Shown: positions 1 through 8,630 of the stretch, in pieces
Position numbering within the stretch: the first letter of the stretch is position 1
How the letters are laid out: each line of letters opens with the position of its first letter
From: Salinimicrobium sediminilitoris
GTDB lineage: Bacteria; Bacteroidota; Bacteroidia; Flavobacteriales; Flavobacteriaceae
NCBI RefSeq assembly: GCF_020866905.1
Contig: NZ_JAIVCC010000002.1
Location: forward strand, 496,001 to 560,000
Direction: 5' to 3'
Length of the DNA: 64,000 nt
Program-made: the position numbers and the translations under genes
The notes under the pieces: model-generated
Told to the model about the DNA's origin: nothing
Seen by the model: only the letters and a program-made list of their open reading frames with translations
The model's database searches: none

Positions 1-1
1 A

Positions 2-1708
2 AAAGGAGAACATCCAAAGAACAACAAAGATATATTTCACGGCATCAACACTACCTGGACCCGCGTACCAGGCGGAAAAGAGATTGGAGAAATCCTCGCC
101 GGAGTGGAAAAGAACTTTGATTTTGAGAACCCCGCGGCCAGTGTACCTGACTTAGTAAAAGCTTACCGGCTAATCCAAAACCTGGAAGACCAGCACTGGA
201 GAGAAATCAAGTCGGAGCAAATAAAAACTATAATTGCGGCTTCTCTGGGTCTGTACCTGGAAGCTGTGGCCGGTTCTTCCCTGGCTACTCCGGGAGAAGA
301 AATAAAACTAAACCTGGAAGCCATTAACCGAAGTGATATTCCCGCAGAACTCGTCTCAATAAAACTATCGCCGACAGGAAGAGAAATCCCTGCGAATCTT
401 TCCCTTACCAATAACACACCTTCGGCTGAAGAAGTGAATTTTACAATTCCTGAAAATATCAATTTTACAAGTCCTTATTGGCTTAATGAAGAAGGCAGCC
501 TCGGGATGTATAAAGTCGAAAACAAGGATCTAACAGGTTTACCAGAAACTCCGCAGGAATTAAAGGTGGAATTTATGGTGAGGATCAACGATGAGCATAT
601 TCCTTTTGAAAGAGATATTACCTATAAGTTCAATGATCCCGTTGCCGGGGAAACCTACAGGCCCTTCGAGGTGGTGCCGGCAGTTTCGGTCACAGTAGGA
701 ACCGAAGTTATGGTCTTTGCAAACGGTGCCCCGGGAAAGATCCCGGTAACTGTGAAGGCCATGAAAAATAATATTTCGGGAATACTTGAACCCGGGAAAA
801 TCAGCGGCTGGAAAATATCTCCCGAAAATCACATTTTTAACACCCTTCGAAAAGGTGAGGAACTGACTTTCACTTTTGAAGTGCATCCACCGGCTGTTCA
901 GGATAAGGTGACATTTAATCCTGTAGCTGTAGTGAACGAAACAGAATATTCAAAAACTGTACTTCAAATGGATTATCCGCACATTCCACTGCAAACACTG
1001 GTGCTTCCAAATAAAACGCAACTTGTAAAACTGGATATCCAAAAAAGAGGAAATTTGATAGGGTATATTCCGGGGGCCGGTGACGTTGTTCCGCAGGCGC
1101 TGGAACAAATAGGTTATTCGGTAGATATGGTGGATCCCGCATATATTTCTGCTTCCTCATTAGCTAAATATGATGCTGTGGTTGTAGGAATACGCGCATA
1201 CAACACTGTGGAAGAACTTCGGCATAGACAGGCCGCACTTTTTGAGTTTGTAGAACAAGGCGGAAATTTGATCCTGCAGTACAACACCAGCCGCGGACTC
1301 GTAACCGAGGAACTCGCTCCCTATAAACTGCAACTTTCGAGGGACAGGGTGACCGATGAAAATGCTGAAGTTAGTTTTCTGGCGCCAAATCATCCTATCC
1401 TGAATACTCCCAATAAAATCACTTCAAAAGATTTCGAGAGATGGGTGCAGGAGCGCGGTCTTTACTTCCCAGATCGATGGGGAAAAGAATTTACTCCCAT
1501 TTTGGCGATGAATGACAAAGGTGAAACTTCAAAAAAGGGCAGTTTGCTTGTGGCGCCTTATGGAAAGGGCAACTTTATTTACACCGGACTCAGCTTTTTC
1601 AGGGAATTTCCCGCCGGTGTACCCGGGGCCTTCAGGCTTTTTGCCAATATGATCTCTTTGGGGAAGAACAAACCTGCTCCTTCAAAGGATAATCACAATT
1701 CGAACTAA
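2..1708 (+). CDS. PIG-L family deacetylase, C-terminal part (5' truncated by window edge)
   Basis: The reading frame is open from base 2 with no start needed inside the window, so the gene begins upstream; the GTG at 104 is internal. What is seen (about 568 residues) is the C-terminal part of the long Bacteroidota PIG-L/LmbE-type proteins (usually over 800 aa): beta-rich linker regions followed by a ThuA-like glutamine-amidotransferase fold near the end (VVVGIRAYNT, then GGNLILQYNTSRG). The N-terminal zinc deacetylase domain would lie outside the window. These proteins are thought to act on N-acetylated sugars in the cell envelope; the exact substrate is unknown. The stop codon overlaps the start of a 35-aa membrane protein and a sodium symporter follows, which suggests a carbohydrate or amino-sugar uptake and use operon. 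Confidence 0.8.
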   Translation, partial: KGEHPKNNKDIFHGINTTWTRVPGGKEIGEILAGVEKNFDFENPAASVPDLVKAYRLIQNLEDQHWREIKSEQIKTIIAASLGLYLEAVAGSSLATPGEEIKLNLEAINRSDIPAELVSIKLSPTGREIPANLSLTNNTPSAEEVNFTIPENINFTSPYWLNEEGSLGMYKVENKDLTGLPETPQELKVEFMVRINDEHIPFERDITYKFNDPVAGETYRPFEVVPAVSVTVGTEVMVFANGAPGKIPVTVKAMKNNISGILEPGKISGWKISPENHIFNTLRKGEELTFTFEVHPPAVQDKVTFNPVAVVNETEYSKTVLQMDYPHIPLQTLVLPNKTQLVKLDIQKRGNLIGYIPGAGDVVPQALEQIGYSVDMVDPAYISASSLAKYDAVVVGIRAYNTVEELRHRQAALFEFVEQGGNLILQYNTSRGLVTEELAPYKLQLSRDRVTDENAEVSFLAPNHPILNTPNKITSKDFERWVQERGLYFPDRWGKEFTPILAMNDKGETSKKGSLLVAPYGKGNFIYTGLSFFREFPAGVPGAFRLFANMISLGKNKPAPSKDNHNSN

Positions 1709-1815
1709 TGGAAGGTCCGAAGAAATATCAGTGGAAAAGATCGTATACCGCAGTTCTTATTGCTAATGCCATCTATATTTTCCTGTTTTACGTACTCATG
1801 ACAATATTCTCCTGA
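1708..1815 (+). CDS. 35-aa single-span membrane microprotein
   Basis: ATG at 1708 overlaps the preceding TAA (TAATG), and the TGA at 1813 lies one base before the ATG of the symporter, so the ORF is packed exactly between two genes. The product is 35 residues: a basic, aromatic N-terminal part (KKYQWKRSY) and then one hydrophobic helix (about residues 14-33, rich in I, L, F, Y), predicted N-in. No domain is recognised. The tight overlaps on both sides and the good transmembrane pattern argue for a real gene, possibly a small partner or stabiliser of the downstream transporter; that role is inference. Confidence 0.6.
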   Translation: MEGPKKYQWKRSYTAVLIANAIYIFLFYVLMTIFS

Positions 1816-1816
1816 T

Positions 1817-3520
1817 ATGCAGCAAATCGACTGGATCATTTTAGCCGGTACTCTAGCTTTCATCGTAATCTACGGTGTCTATAAAACGCGCGGCAGCAAG
1901 AATGTTCAGGATTATATACGGGGAGGAAATGAAGCCAGGTGGTGGACGGTAGGACTTTCGGTCATGGCCACACAAGCCAGCGCCATTACTTTTCTTTCCA
2001 CCCCGGGACAGGCCTTCCATGACGGGATGGGCTTTGTGCAATTCTACTTCGGCTTACCCATTGCGATGATCATTATTTGCATGGTCTTTATTCCAATTTA
2101 CTACAGGCTGGAGGTCTACACGGCATACGAATATCTTGAAACCCGGTTCGATCTAAAGACAAGGACCTTAACTGCTTTTCTCTTTCTTGTTCAACGTGGA
2201 CTGGCGGCGGGAATTACCATTTTTGCCCCGGCTATCATTCTTTCGGCGGTGCTTGGCTGGAACCTTACGACCCTCAACATTATTATTGGGATCCTGGTGA
2301 CCATCTATACGGTTTCCGGCGGAACTAAAGCTGTCAATGTCACTCAAAAACAGCAAATGGCGGTGATATTCTCCGGAATGATAATAGCCCTAATCCTCAT
2401 CATCCAATATCTTCCGGAAGAGATCAGTTTCCCCGAAGCACTTGAAATAGCCGGTGCCAGCGGAAAACTGGATATTCTCGATTTCTCATTAGATCTTGAC
2501 AACCGCTATACTTTTTGGAGCGGGATCATAGGTGGAACTTTCCTTGCCCTCTCCTACTTTGGAACAGACCAGAGCCAGGTGCAGCGGTATCTTTCGGGAA
2601 AATCTGTTAAGCAAAGTCAGCTGGGATTGATCTTTAACGGACTACTGAAAGTCCCCATGCAGTTCTTCATTTTATTAGTGGGAGTCATGGTTTTTGTTTT
2701 TTACCAGTTCAATTATTCACCACTAAATTTTAATCCGGCAGCCACAAATGCGGTTATTAACTCTGAACATTCTTCACAGTACATTAACCTTCAGACAGAA
2801 CTGGAGCAAATTCAGGATCAAAAACAGCAGAAATCCCTTGATTACGCCAACGCCGGAAAATTTTCAGAAGGAGATCGTGATTCCTTTAAAAATGACCTCG
2901 TACAGCTTAATGCAGCCGAATTACAGGTACGGCAGGAAGCAACAGAATTGATCAACAGGGCAAATCCTGAAATAGAAACCAATGACAAGGATTATGTGTT
3001 CATACATTTTATCCTGAACAATCTCCCGCGGGGACTTATTGGATTGTTACTGGCAGTTATTCTATCGGCAGCCATGTCTTCAACAGCTTCAGAATTAAAT
3101 GCCCTGGCTTCGACCACCATGATAGACCTCTACAAAAGGAATGTAGGTGAAAAAACCCAGGAGCATTACGTACGTATGTCAAAATGGTTTACCCTTGGCT
3201 GGGGACTTATCGCCATTGCCGTTGCCAGTATTGCAGATCTTTTTGATAATCTTATTCAGTTAGTGAATATCATAGGCTCCCTCTTCTATGGAAACGTGCT
3301 GGGAATATTTTTGCTCGCTTTCTTTATAACCTACGTGAAAAGTAATGCCACCTTTATTGCGGCTTTAATAACACAGGCAATCATTTTTGTGCTGTATTTT
3401 CAAGAGGTAATGCCATACCTGTGGTTAAACCTTGTAGGTTGCCTCCTGGTCATAACATTGGCCGTGATCATACAGACTTCCCAACCGCATACTACAGAAA
3501 TAGTAAAAAATGAAGACTGA
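1817..3520 (+). CDS. Sodium:solute symporter (SSS family)
   Basis: This 567-aa polytopic inner-membrane protein has the SSS pattern: a short N-terminal helix, then RGGNEARWWTVGLSVMATQ followed by a TFLSTPGQ segment in TM2 (around residues 36-66), and the AMSSTASELNALAS segment of the Na+ site region around residue 420. It should couple Na+ influx to uptake of a sugar, amino sugar or organic solute. A hydrophilic, Gln/Glu/Lys-rich stretch of about 90 residues (about 305-395) interrupts the membrane core and is longer than the usual loop. It follows the microprotein by one base and its end overlaps the start of the Gfo/Idh/MocA gene by 11 bases, so the three genes are probably cotranscribed. 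The substrate cannot be read from sequence. Confidence 0.87.
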   Translation: MQQIDWIILAGTLAFIVIYGVYKTRGSKNVQDYIRGGNEARWWTVGLSVMATQASAITFLSTPGQAFHDGMGFVQFYFGLPIAMIIICMVFIPIYYRLEVYTAYEYLETRFDLKTRTLTAFLFLVQRGLAAGITIFAPAIILSAVLGWNLTTLNIIIGILVTIYTVSGGTKAVNVTQKQQMAVIFSGMIIALILIIQYLPEEISFPEALEIAGASGKLDILDFSLDLDNRYTFWSGIIGGTFLALSYFGTDQSQVQRYLSGKSVKQSQLGLIFNGLLKVPMQFFILLVGVMVFVFYQFNYSPLNFNPAATNAVINSEHSSQYINLQTELEQIQDQKQQKSLDYANAGKFSEGDRDSFKNDLVQLNAAELQVRQEATELINRANPEIETNDKDYVFIHFILNNLPRGLIGLLLAVILSAAMSSTASELNALASTTMIDLYKRNVGEKTQEHYVRMSKWFTLGWGLIAIAVASIADLFDNLIQLVNIIGSLFYGNVLGIFLLAFFITYVKSNATFIAALITQAIIFVLYFQEVMPYLWLNLVGCLLVITLAVIIQTSQPHTTEIVKNED

Positions 3521-4484
3521 AAAGATTAAATGGGGAATTATTGGCCCCGGAAAAATAGCAAAAAAGTTCGCGACCAGCCTTAAAGAAGTCAAAGACACAG
3601 AGCTATTTGCAGTGGCAAGCAGATCTACCGAAAAGGCAACAGCCTTTGCTAAAGAAGCCGGAGCAAAGAAAGCTTATGGATCTTATGAGGAAATGCTACA
3701 GGATGAGGAAATTGATGTGGTATATGTGGCTACCCCACACGTCTTTCATTACGAACACACCCTGCTCTGCCTGGAGTATGGCAAGCCGGTCCTTTGTGAA
3801 AAACCCTTTGCTATAAACCAGGAGCAGGTGGAAGAAATGATCTCGAAAGCCAGAGAAAAGCAGGTTTTTCTCATGGAAGCTATGTGGACACCATTTTTGC
3901 CTCACATCCAATATTTAATGGAAGAGCTGCAAAGCGGAAAATACGGAAGCATCAGGAAGCTTACCGCCGACTTTGGTTTTGATGCACCTTTTGACCAGAA
4001 CGGAAGGCTTTTTAGGAAGAGCCTTGGAGGCGGTAGTTTACTGGATATTGGCATCTATCCTGTTTTTCTTGCTCTTCATACCCTGGGAGTGCCTGAAAAT
4101 ATTGAAGCCAATGCAAAACTGGGAACAACAGAGGTGGATGAAAATTGTGACATTTATTTTTCATACTCCAATGGAGCAAAGGCTGAACTAAAAAGCAGTA
4201 TCACAGAAAAAACTCCCACCACTGCCGAATTTGAATTAGAAAAAGCAAGCATAAGGATAAGCTCAAGGTGGCACGAACCTTCTACTGTCTCAATTTCTAC
4301 AACCGAAGGAACTATAAGCAAGACCTTTGATGTTGCTTCGTATGGCTATGAATATGAGGCAAAACACGTTCAGGAAATGTTGAGGAAAGGAAGGATCGAG
4401 AGCAACGTCATGACCCCTGAAAAAAGTCTTGAACTAATTAGGGCACTGGATGAGATAAGGAAGCAAATTGGGCTGGAATATTAA
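3510..4484 (+). CDS. Gfo/Idh/MocA family NAD(P)-dependent oxidoreductase
   Basis: The 324-aa protein starts with a Rossmann fold (GIIGPGKIAKKFA, about residues 9-21), has the ATPH..H segment and the CEKPFAIN motif (about residues 95-103) with the catalytic lysine of the family, then the alpha/beta C-terminal substrate domain. Members oxidise or reduce sugars, inositols or dihydrodiols; this one resembles the trans-1,2-dihydrobenzenediol/glucose-fructose oxidoreductase-like branch. The ATG lies 11 bases inside the symporter gene, indicating translational coupling. The substrate probably enters through the neighbouring symporter. A nested palindrome that can act as a terminator follows. Confidence 0.85.
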   Translation: MKTEKIKWGIIGPGKIAKKFATSLKEVKDTELFAVASRSTEKATAFAKEAGAKKAYGSYEEMLQDEEIDVVYVATPHVFHYEHTLLCLEYGKPVLCEKPFAINQEQVEEMISKAREKQVFLMEAMWTPFLPHIQYLMEELQSGKYGSIRKLTADFGFDAPFDQNGRLFRKSLGGGSLLDIGIYPVFLALHTLGVPENIEANAKLGTTEVDENCDIYFSYSNGAKAELKSSITEKTPTTAEFELEKASIRISSRWHEPSTVSISTTEGTISKTFDVASYGYEYEAKHVQEMLRKGRIESNVMTPEKSLELIRALDEIRKQIGLEY

Positions 4485-4490
4485 AAAGAG

Positions 4491-4620
4491 AAGGCCGTCT
4501 AAAAGTAAGATTTTACGTCAACCTGAACTTGTTTCAGGTTCTATTTAGTTCTGAAAACAAACACAATAAGATTCTGAAATAAATTCAGAATGACGTTTAC
4601 CAGGTTTTTAGACAGCCTTT
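4491..4620. repeat. Nested palindromic intergenic element / bidirectional terminator
   Basis: Between two convergent genes lies a set of nested inverted repeats. The outer arms are AAGGCCGTCTAAAA (4491-4504) and TTTTTAGACAGCCTT (4605-4619), complementary apart from one G-U-type position and followed by T residues. Inside are ACGTCA (4515-4520) and TGACGT (4591-4596), enclosing two hairpins: AACCTGAA/TTCAGGTT (4520-4540) and ATTCTGAA/TTCAGAAT (4571-4591). The outer stem can end transcription from both sides. The inner symmetric unit looks like a dispersed repeat element rather than a simple terminator. Confidence 0.7.
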
Positions 4621-4632
4621 TTTAAACTTATA

Positions 4633-5478
4633 TTATTGTGCTCCCCACTCTTTTAGAGAGTCTTTATTCAATTTTATGTAATCTTTATTTCCTGCTTTTT
4701 CTGCTGCGGCAAGAGATTTTTTAGCTGTGGAAATAGCTTCTTCTTTTTTTCCAAGATCAGCTTCAATTAAGGCCTTTCTGCGCACTACCCAATAGGCATC
4801 TTCCCCACCTATTTCAACTGCTTTCTTAATCCACTCATAAGCTTTGTCTAGATCTTTTTTCTCGTCGTGATAATAAGTAGCTGCAGAAAAATAATCTCCT
4901 GCCGAAGGCCCATTCATTACTCGCTGGATACTGGCCATAGCACGCTCGTCTGTTGGAACATTAAAGTCCAAAGTAGCCACAGTATTTTCCCAGATGAAAT
5001 TAAGGGCAGCGGAATCGTTTTTTAGTTCATCTATGAGAATGGTAAAAGTCTCCATAGCCATTGGCATTTCCTGTACTTTGGCAGTGGCTTTAAGCGCAAC
5101 TTTATTCTCATCCCACTCCTGTGGAAGCCCCCAGTTATTGCTGTCTTTGTAGAAGATCACCTCCCATTCATTTTCCCCCGGAATGGTATACACAGCATAG
5201 GTTCCTTCTTTTAGCTCTTTCCCCTCAATCGTAACGTTGGTATCAAAAGAAATGATGGTATTACTGTTGGCTCCGGTACGCCATTTTTCTCCGTAAGGCA
5301 CAAGATTCCCAAAGATGGTTCTGCCTCTCATCCCAGGACGGGAATATTTAATATCAACATTAGTGAGGCCTACCTCCTGCTCAATTTTAGCAGTGGGACT
5401 GGGTTGTGGGACTTCGATCTGGGCAGAAGCAAAGTTGCTTATTAGCCCTGCAAAAAGAACAAAAAGAATTTTTTTCAT
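4633..5478 (-). CDS. DUF2911 family secreted protein
   Basis: The ATG at 5478 gives a 281-aa protein with a clear signal peptide (MKKILFVLFAGLISNFASA, cleavage before QIEVPQ); an in-frame start 15 codons upstream is less likely because it would bury the signal. The first two thirds match the DUF2911 family, with SRPGMRGRTIFG and VPYGEKWRTGANSNT motifs (about residues 45-75) and a beta-rich continuation. The C-terminal part is helical and looks like a TPR-type segment (KAYEWIKKAVEIGG ... KKEEAISTAKKSL). The function is unknown; the protein should be periplasmic or surface exposed. Confidence 0.85.
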   Translation of the reverse strand: MKKILFVLFAGLISNFASAQIEVPQPSPTAKIEQEVGLTNVDIKYSRPGMRGRTIFGNLVPYGEKWRTGANSNTIISFDTNVTIEGKELKEGTYAVYTIPGENEWEVIFYKDSNNWGLPQEWDENKVALKATAKVQEMPMAMETFTILIDELKNDSAALNFIWENTVATLDFNVPTDERAMASIQRVMNGPSAGDYFSAATYYHDEKKDLDKAYEWIKKAVEIGGEDAYWVVRRKALIEADLGKKEEAISTAKKSLAAAEKAGNKDYIKLNKDSLKEWGAQ

Positions 5479-5581
5479 GATAATATCAGGTTGGTTTTCC
5501 CCAAAGATATAGATTTTCACCATGCAGCCTGCACGAAAAATTCACCGGTTCAAGGCAGCCAAAAATGATAATTTTCAACCC

Positions 5582-6337
5582 CTATTTTTCGGCAGCTATG
5601 AGTTTCCTCGCTTCCTCAAGATCTTCAGGAGTATCTATCCCTACCCCTTTCACTTTTGTTTCGACCATTTTTATGTTTTTCCCGTATTCCAGGTATCGTA
5701 TGCATTCAATTTTTTCCGTAGCTTCAAGTTTGAGCATTGGAAGACGGTAAAAATCCAGTAAAGCCTGCTTTCTGAAGGCATAGATCCCAATATGTTTAAA
5801 CCAGGTTACGCCAGAATTCTCCTCACGGGGATACGGAATGGGCGAACGGGAAAAGTAAAGCGCAAAATCCTCTTTGTTAGTGATCACTTTGACATTATTG
5901 GGATTTTCAATGTCCTTCTTATCAACTAGCGGCACTTTTAAAGAGGCAAGGTCAATAAGATCGGCATCTTTACCACGGAAAACATCTAGAAGTAGCCCCA
6001 GGCTGGCGGTATCGATCATAGGCTCATCCCCCTGCACATTAACAACTATATCCACATCCATATCTTCTACTGCTTCGGCAATACGGTCACTCCCACATTC
6101 ATGTTCCTTCTTGCTCATAATGGCTTTCCCCCCATTTTTGATGATCTCTTCAAAGATCACATCGCTATCGGTCACCACATAGACCTCGTCAAAAAGGTTA
6201 GTATTTAGTGCGGCTTCGTAGGTTCGCAAAATGACGGTTTTGCCGTGCAGGTCCTGCATCAGTTTCCCGGGAAAACGTGTGGCGGCATACCTCGCCGGGA
6301 TCATTGCAATTATTTTGAGAGGTTGTTGTGTAGACAT
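5582..6337 (-). CDS. kdsB: 3-deoxy-manno-octulosonate cytidylyltransferase (CMP-Kdo synthetase)
   Basis: The 251-aa cytosolic enzyme activates Kdo with CTP to make CMP-Kdo for the LPS inner core. The N-terminal nucleotide-binding loop [15 protein letters not shown] (residues 13-27), the [11 protein letters not shown] motif (about 97-107) and the IGIYAFRK segment (about 187-194) are standard, and the length fits the family. The stop lies about 100 bases downstream of the divergent-end DUF2911 gene start; no other LPS gene is adjacent. The upstream 86-base gap holds a copy of the CAAAAATGGCATTTTTG palindrome. Confidence 0.95.
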   Translation of the reverse strand: MSTQQPLKIIAMIPARYAATRFPGKLMQDLHGKTVILRTYEAALNTNLFDEVYVVTDSDVIFEEIIKNGGKAIMSKKEHECGSDRIAEAVEDMDVDIVVNVQGDEPMIDTASLGLLLDVFRGKDADLIDLASLKVPLVDKKDIENPNNVKVITNKEDFALYFSRSPIPYPREENSGVTWFKHIGIYAFRKQALLDFYRLPMLKLEATEKIECIRYLEYGKNIKMVETKVKGVGIDTPEDLEEARKLIAAEK

Positions 6338-6423
6338 AACTTGTTGATTCTTTATTTCTTCCGAAGAATTATGTTTTACTGTAAAAGCAGGCCGTAAAGA
6401 GTGCCCAAAAATGGCATTTTTGA

Positions 6424-7869
6424 CTAGTCTGCCGGGGCAAAAAAATCATCCTTAAAGCCAATAAGATATAATTTTTTCTGAGCGCGGGTCAGGGCGGTGT
6501 ACAGCCAACGCAAATAATCCTTATCGATCCCGTTTGGAAGATAAGGTTGCTCCACGAATACTGTGTTCCACTGGCCTCCCTGGGATTTATGACAGGTCAT
6601 GGCGTAAGAAAATTTAATTTGTAAGGCGTTGAAGTACTTGTTGTTCTTCACCTTTAGAAACTTTTTATATTTTGACCGTTCTTCCTCGTAATCTTTCATG
6701 ACTTCCTGGTAAAGCCGGTTAGACTCGTCGTAGGTTAGGGATGGATTATTACTTTCCAAAGTATCCAGTAGCACCACCGTTTCTATGGGTTGCATATTTG
6801 GATAATCAACCATTTGGGCCTTAACTTCGGCAAACCTAAAGCCATATAATTCTTTGATGGCAAAGATCTCTAACACCTTGATAATATCACCATTGGCGAT
6901 AAAACCGGCTTCACTGTTAGGTTTAACCCAGAAGTAATTATTCTTCACAACCATTAAATAATCCCCTGCAGAAATTTCTTCCTCCTGGAAAAGAATCCTG
7001 TTCCTTATTTGCTGATTATACAGATTTGCCCTTTTATTGGACCGGACAATTATCGTGGTGTCTTCATGCCCCAGGTTGCGATAAGAATCTTCAATGGCTT
7101 CCATTATATCGTAACCATCCGTCAACCTTATCACATCTTTCTTATCACTAAGTTCAAATCTGAAGCTCTCATAAAACTCTTCCCTGAGCGCCTCCCGTAT
7201 TAAAGTTGCATTGTGCAGAATATCACTTTCTTCACTTTGGCGCACCACCTCGTCCAGCTCAATATGCGTCACCTCTTTTAGATAAGTATTCTGAAGTTTT
7301 TGTTCCTCAAGTGCCGGGCTCACCTCCAGTTTGACCGGCGGCAATTGTGCCGTATCTCCAATCAAGATCAATCTGCAGTTATGCCCCGAGTAAACGTATT
7401 GGAGAAGATCATCGAGCAAAGATCCATTTTCAAACATTTTGGCATCATTATTAACATCGGGGATCATGGATGCCTCATCCACAATAAAAATGCTGTTGCG
7501 GTGCTTGTTAGGCTGCAGCACGAAACTAACTCCGGCGCCCGACTTCTTTTTCGGAAAATATATCTTCTTGTGTATGGTAAAGGCTTCCCTTCCGGAGTAA
7601 TTTGCAATCACCTTGGCCGCCCTGCCTGTAGGCGCGAGAAGAATACCACTCTTTTTTACCTGCCACAGGTTTTTCACCAAAGAACTAATAATTGTGGTCT
7701 TTCCAGTACCGGCAAAACCTTTGAGGAGAAACAGGGAATCCTTAGTTCCATCTACCACAAAAGAGGCCAGCTGCTGCAGTGCAATATCCTGTTTTAATTT
7801 AGCTTCAAATTTCAGGTCTTTCAGTAAAAGGTCGTAAAATACAGCAGCGTTAATTTTTTCCATGGTCAT
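6424..7869 (-). CDS. RecD-like ATP-dependent DNA helicase (AAA family ATPase)
   Basis: Using the ATG at 7869 (an alternative ATG is at 7863) the protein has 481 residues. It shows a superfamily 1 core: Walker [10 protein letters not shown] near residue 51, Walker [10 protein letters not shown], motif [14 protein letters not shown], and a C-terminal UvrD_C_2 segment with [14 protein letters not shown] and the arginine-finger motif [16 protein letters not shown]. This is the short RecD/Dda-like helicase common in Bacteroidota, with a role in DNA repair or replication restart; partners are not visible here. A longer frame up to 7950 exists, but those 27 codons overlap the promoter of the divergent gene at 7980 and are probably not translated. 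Confidence 0.87.
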   Translation of the reverse strand: MTMEKINAAVFYDLLLKDLKFEAKLKQDIALQQLASFVVDGTKDSLFLLKGFAGTGKTTIISSLVKNLWQVKKSGILLAPTGRAAKVIANYSGREAFTIHKKIYFPKKKSGAGVSFVLQPNKHRNSIFIVDEASMIPDVNNDAKMFENGSLLDDLLQYVYSGHNCRLILIGDTAQLPPVKLEVSPALEEQKLQNTYLKEVTHIELDEVVRQSEESDILHNATLIREALREEFYESFRFELSDKKDVIRLTDGYDIMEAIEDSYRNLGHEDTTIIVRSNKRANLYNQQIRNRILFQEEEISAGDYLMVVKNNYFWVKPNSEAGFIANGDIIKVLEIFAIKELYGFRFAEVKAQMVDYPNMQPIETVVLLDTLESNNPSLTYDESNRLYQEVMKDYEEERSKYKKFLKVKNNKYFNALQIKFSYAMTCHKSQGGQWNTVFVEQPYLPNGIDKDYLRWLYTALTRAQKKLYLIGFKDDFFAPAD

Positions 7870-7915
7870 TTTCCGTCGAAGCCCAAAGATAACAAGGTTT
7901 TTTTCGGAAGAATCT

Positions 7916-7944
7916 TTTGTGAATAAAAAAAAATTGTAGATTTG
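7916..7944 (+). promoter_or_regulatory. Bacteroidota-type promoter of the pilin-like gene
   Basis: TTTG (7916-7919), a 17-base spacer and TAGATTTG (7937-7944) match the TTTG-N17..22-TAnnTTTG consensus of the Bacteroidota primary sigma factor. It lies 35 bases before the ATG at 7980. The site falls inside the possible 5' extension of the divergent helicase ORF, which supports the shorter start of that gene. Confidence 0.65.
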
Positions 7945-7979
7945 CCTCAATACTTAATTAAATCATAAACTGCACCCGC

Positions 7980-8630
7980 ATGAAACTTGTCATTCAGTTA
8001 GTTCTTTGGATTGTGATTATTTTCCTTGGATACCTGGTTTTTAATTCAATTTATGAGCCTATTAAATTTAATGAAGTCAAAGAGGCAAGATATGCCAAAG
8101 TTATTGAAAACTTAAAGGATATAAGAGATGCAGAGCTGGCTCACCGTACGGTGACCGGGGAATTTGAAGGAGATTGGGATAATCTTATTCGTTTTATTGA
8201 CACCGCACAATTTACCCTTACTCAAAGAAGGGACACTACAGTAATGGACGAAGAGTATAGAAAAACCTATGGAGTTGATCGCAGGATCGAAATAGTAGTG
8301 GTCGATACACTTGGATATAAGTCTGTAAAAGATTCTCTTTTTAAAGGATCAGATCGTTACAAAAACATGATGAACATTCCAATTAAAGGAGTAGATGCAC
8401 AATTCCAGCTTGATGCAGGCACTATAGACAAGAGTGGAACCAAGATTCCGGTTTTTGAAGCTAAAATAGCTAAGAAAGTTATTCTGTATGATCAGGATAG
8501 CGACTTGATAAACCAGGAACAGGAAGTAGTATCTGTAGATAACGTGAACGGTCCATTTATTAGCGTTGGTTCCATGGAAGAAGTAAATACCAGCGGGAAC
8601 TGGCCTTTAAAGTATGGTGACGCAGAGTAA
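7980..8630 (+). CDS. Conserved membrane-anchored protein, pilin-like N-terminus
   Basis: The 216-aa protein has one N-terminal hydrophobic helix (about residues 4-23), then a helical stretch with KVIENLKDIRDAELAHRTVTGEFEGDWDNLIRFI split by turns (about 38-72), and a beta-rich C-terminal region. A single N-terminal helix followed by an amphipathic helix and a G-x-F/W-x-x-D-x-L pattern resembles type II/IV pseudopilins, but no prepilin peptidase site is seen. I do not recognise a named family. It is first in a four-gene operon with DUF3822, rsmD and a small protein, and its end overlaps DUF3822 by 17 bases. Confidence 0.8.
   Translation: MKLVIQLVLWIVIIFLGYLVFNSIYEPIKFNEVKEARYAKVIENLKDIRDAELAHRTVTGEFEGDWDNLIRFIDTAQFTLTQRRDTTVMDEEYRKTYGVDRRIEIVVVDTLGYKSVKDSLFKGSDRYKNMMNIPIKGVDAQFQLDAGTIDKSGTKIPVFEAKIAKKVILYDQDSDLINQEQEVVSVDNVNGPFISVGSMEEVNTSGNWPLKYGDAE

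Noticed and set aside
7300-7797. Plus-strand ORF of 165 codons opposite the RecD-like helicase
   Set aside because: It is fully inside a gene with clear helicase motifs on the other strand and has no domain or upstream signal of its own.
7870-7950. 27-codon N-terminal extension of the RecD-like helicase
   Set aside because: It overlaps the TTTG/TAGATTTG promoter of the divergent gene, and the helicase fold starts well after the inner ATG.
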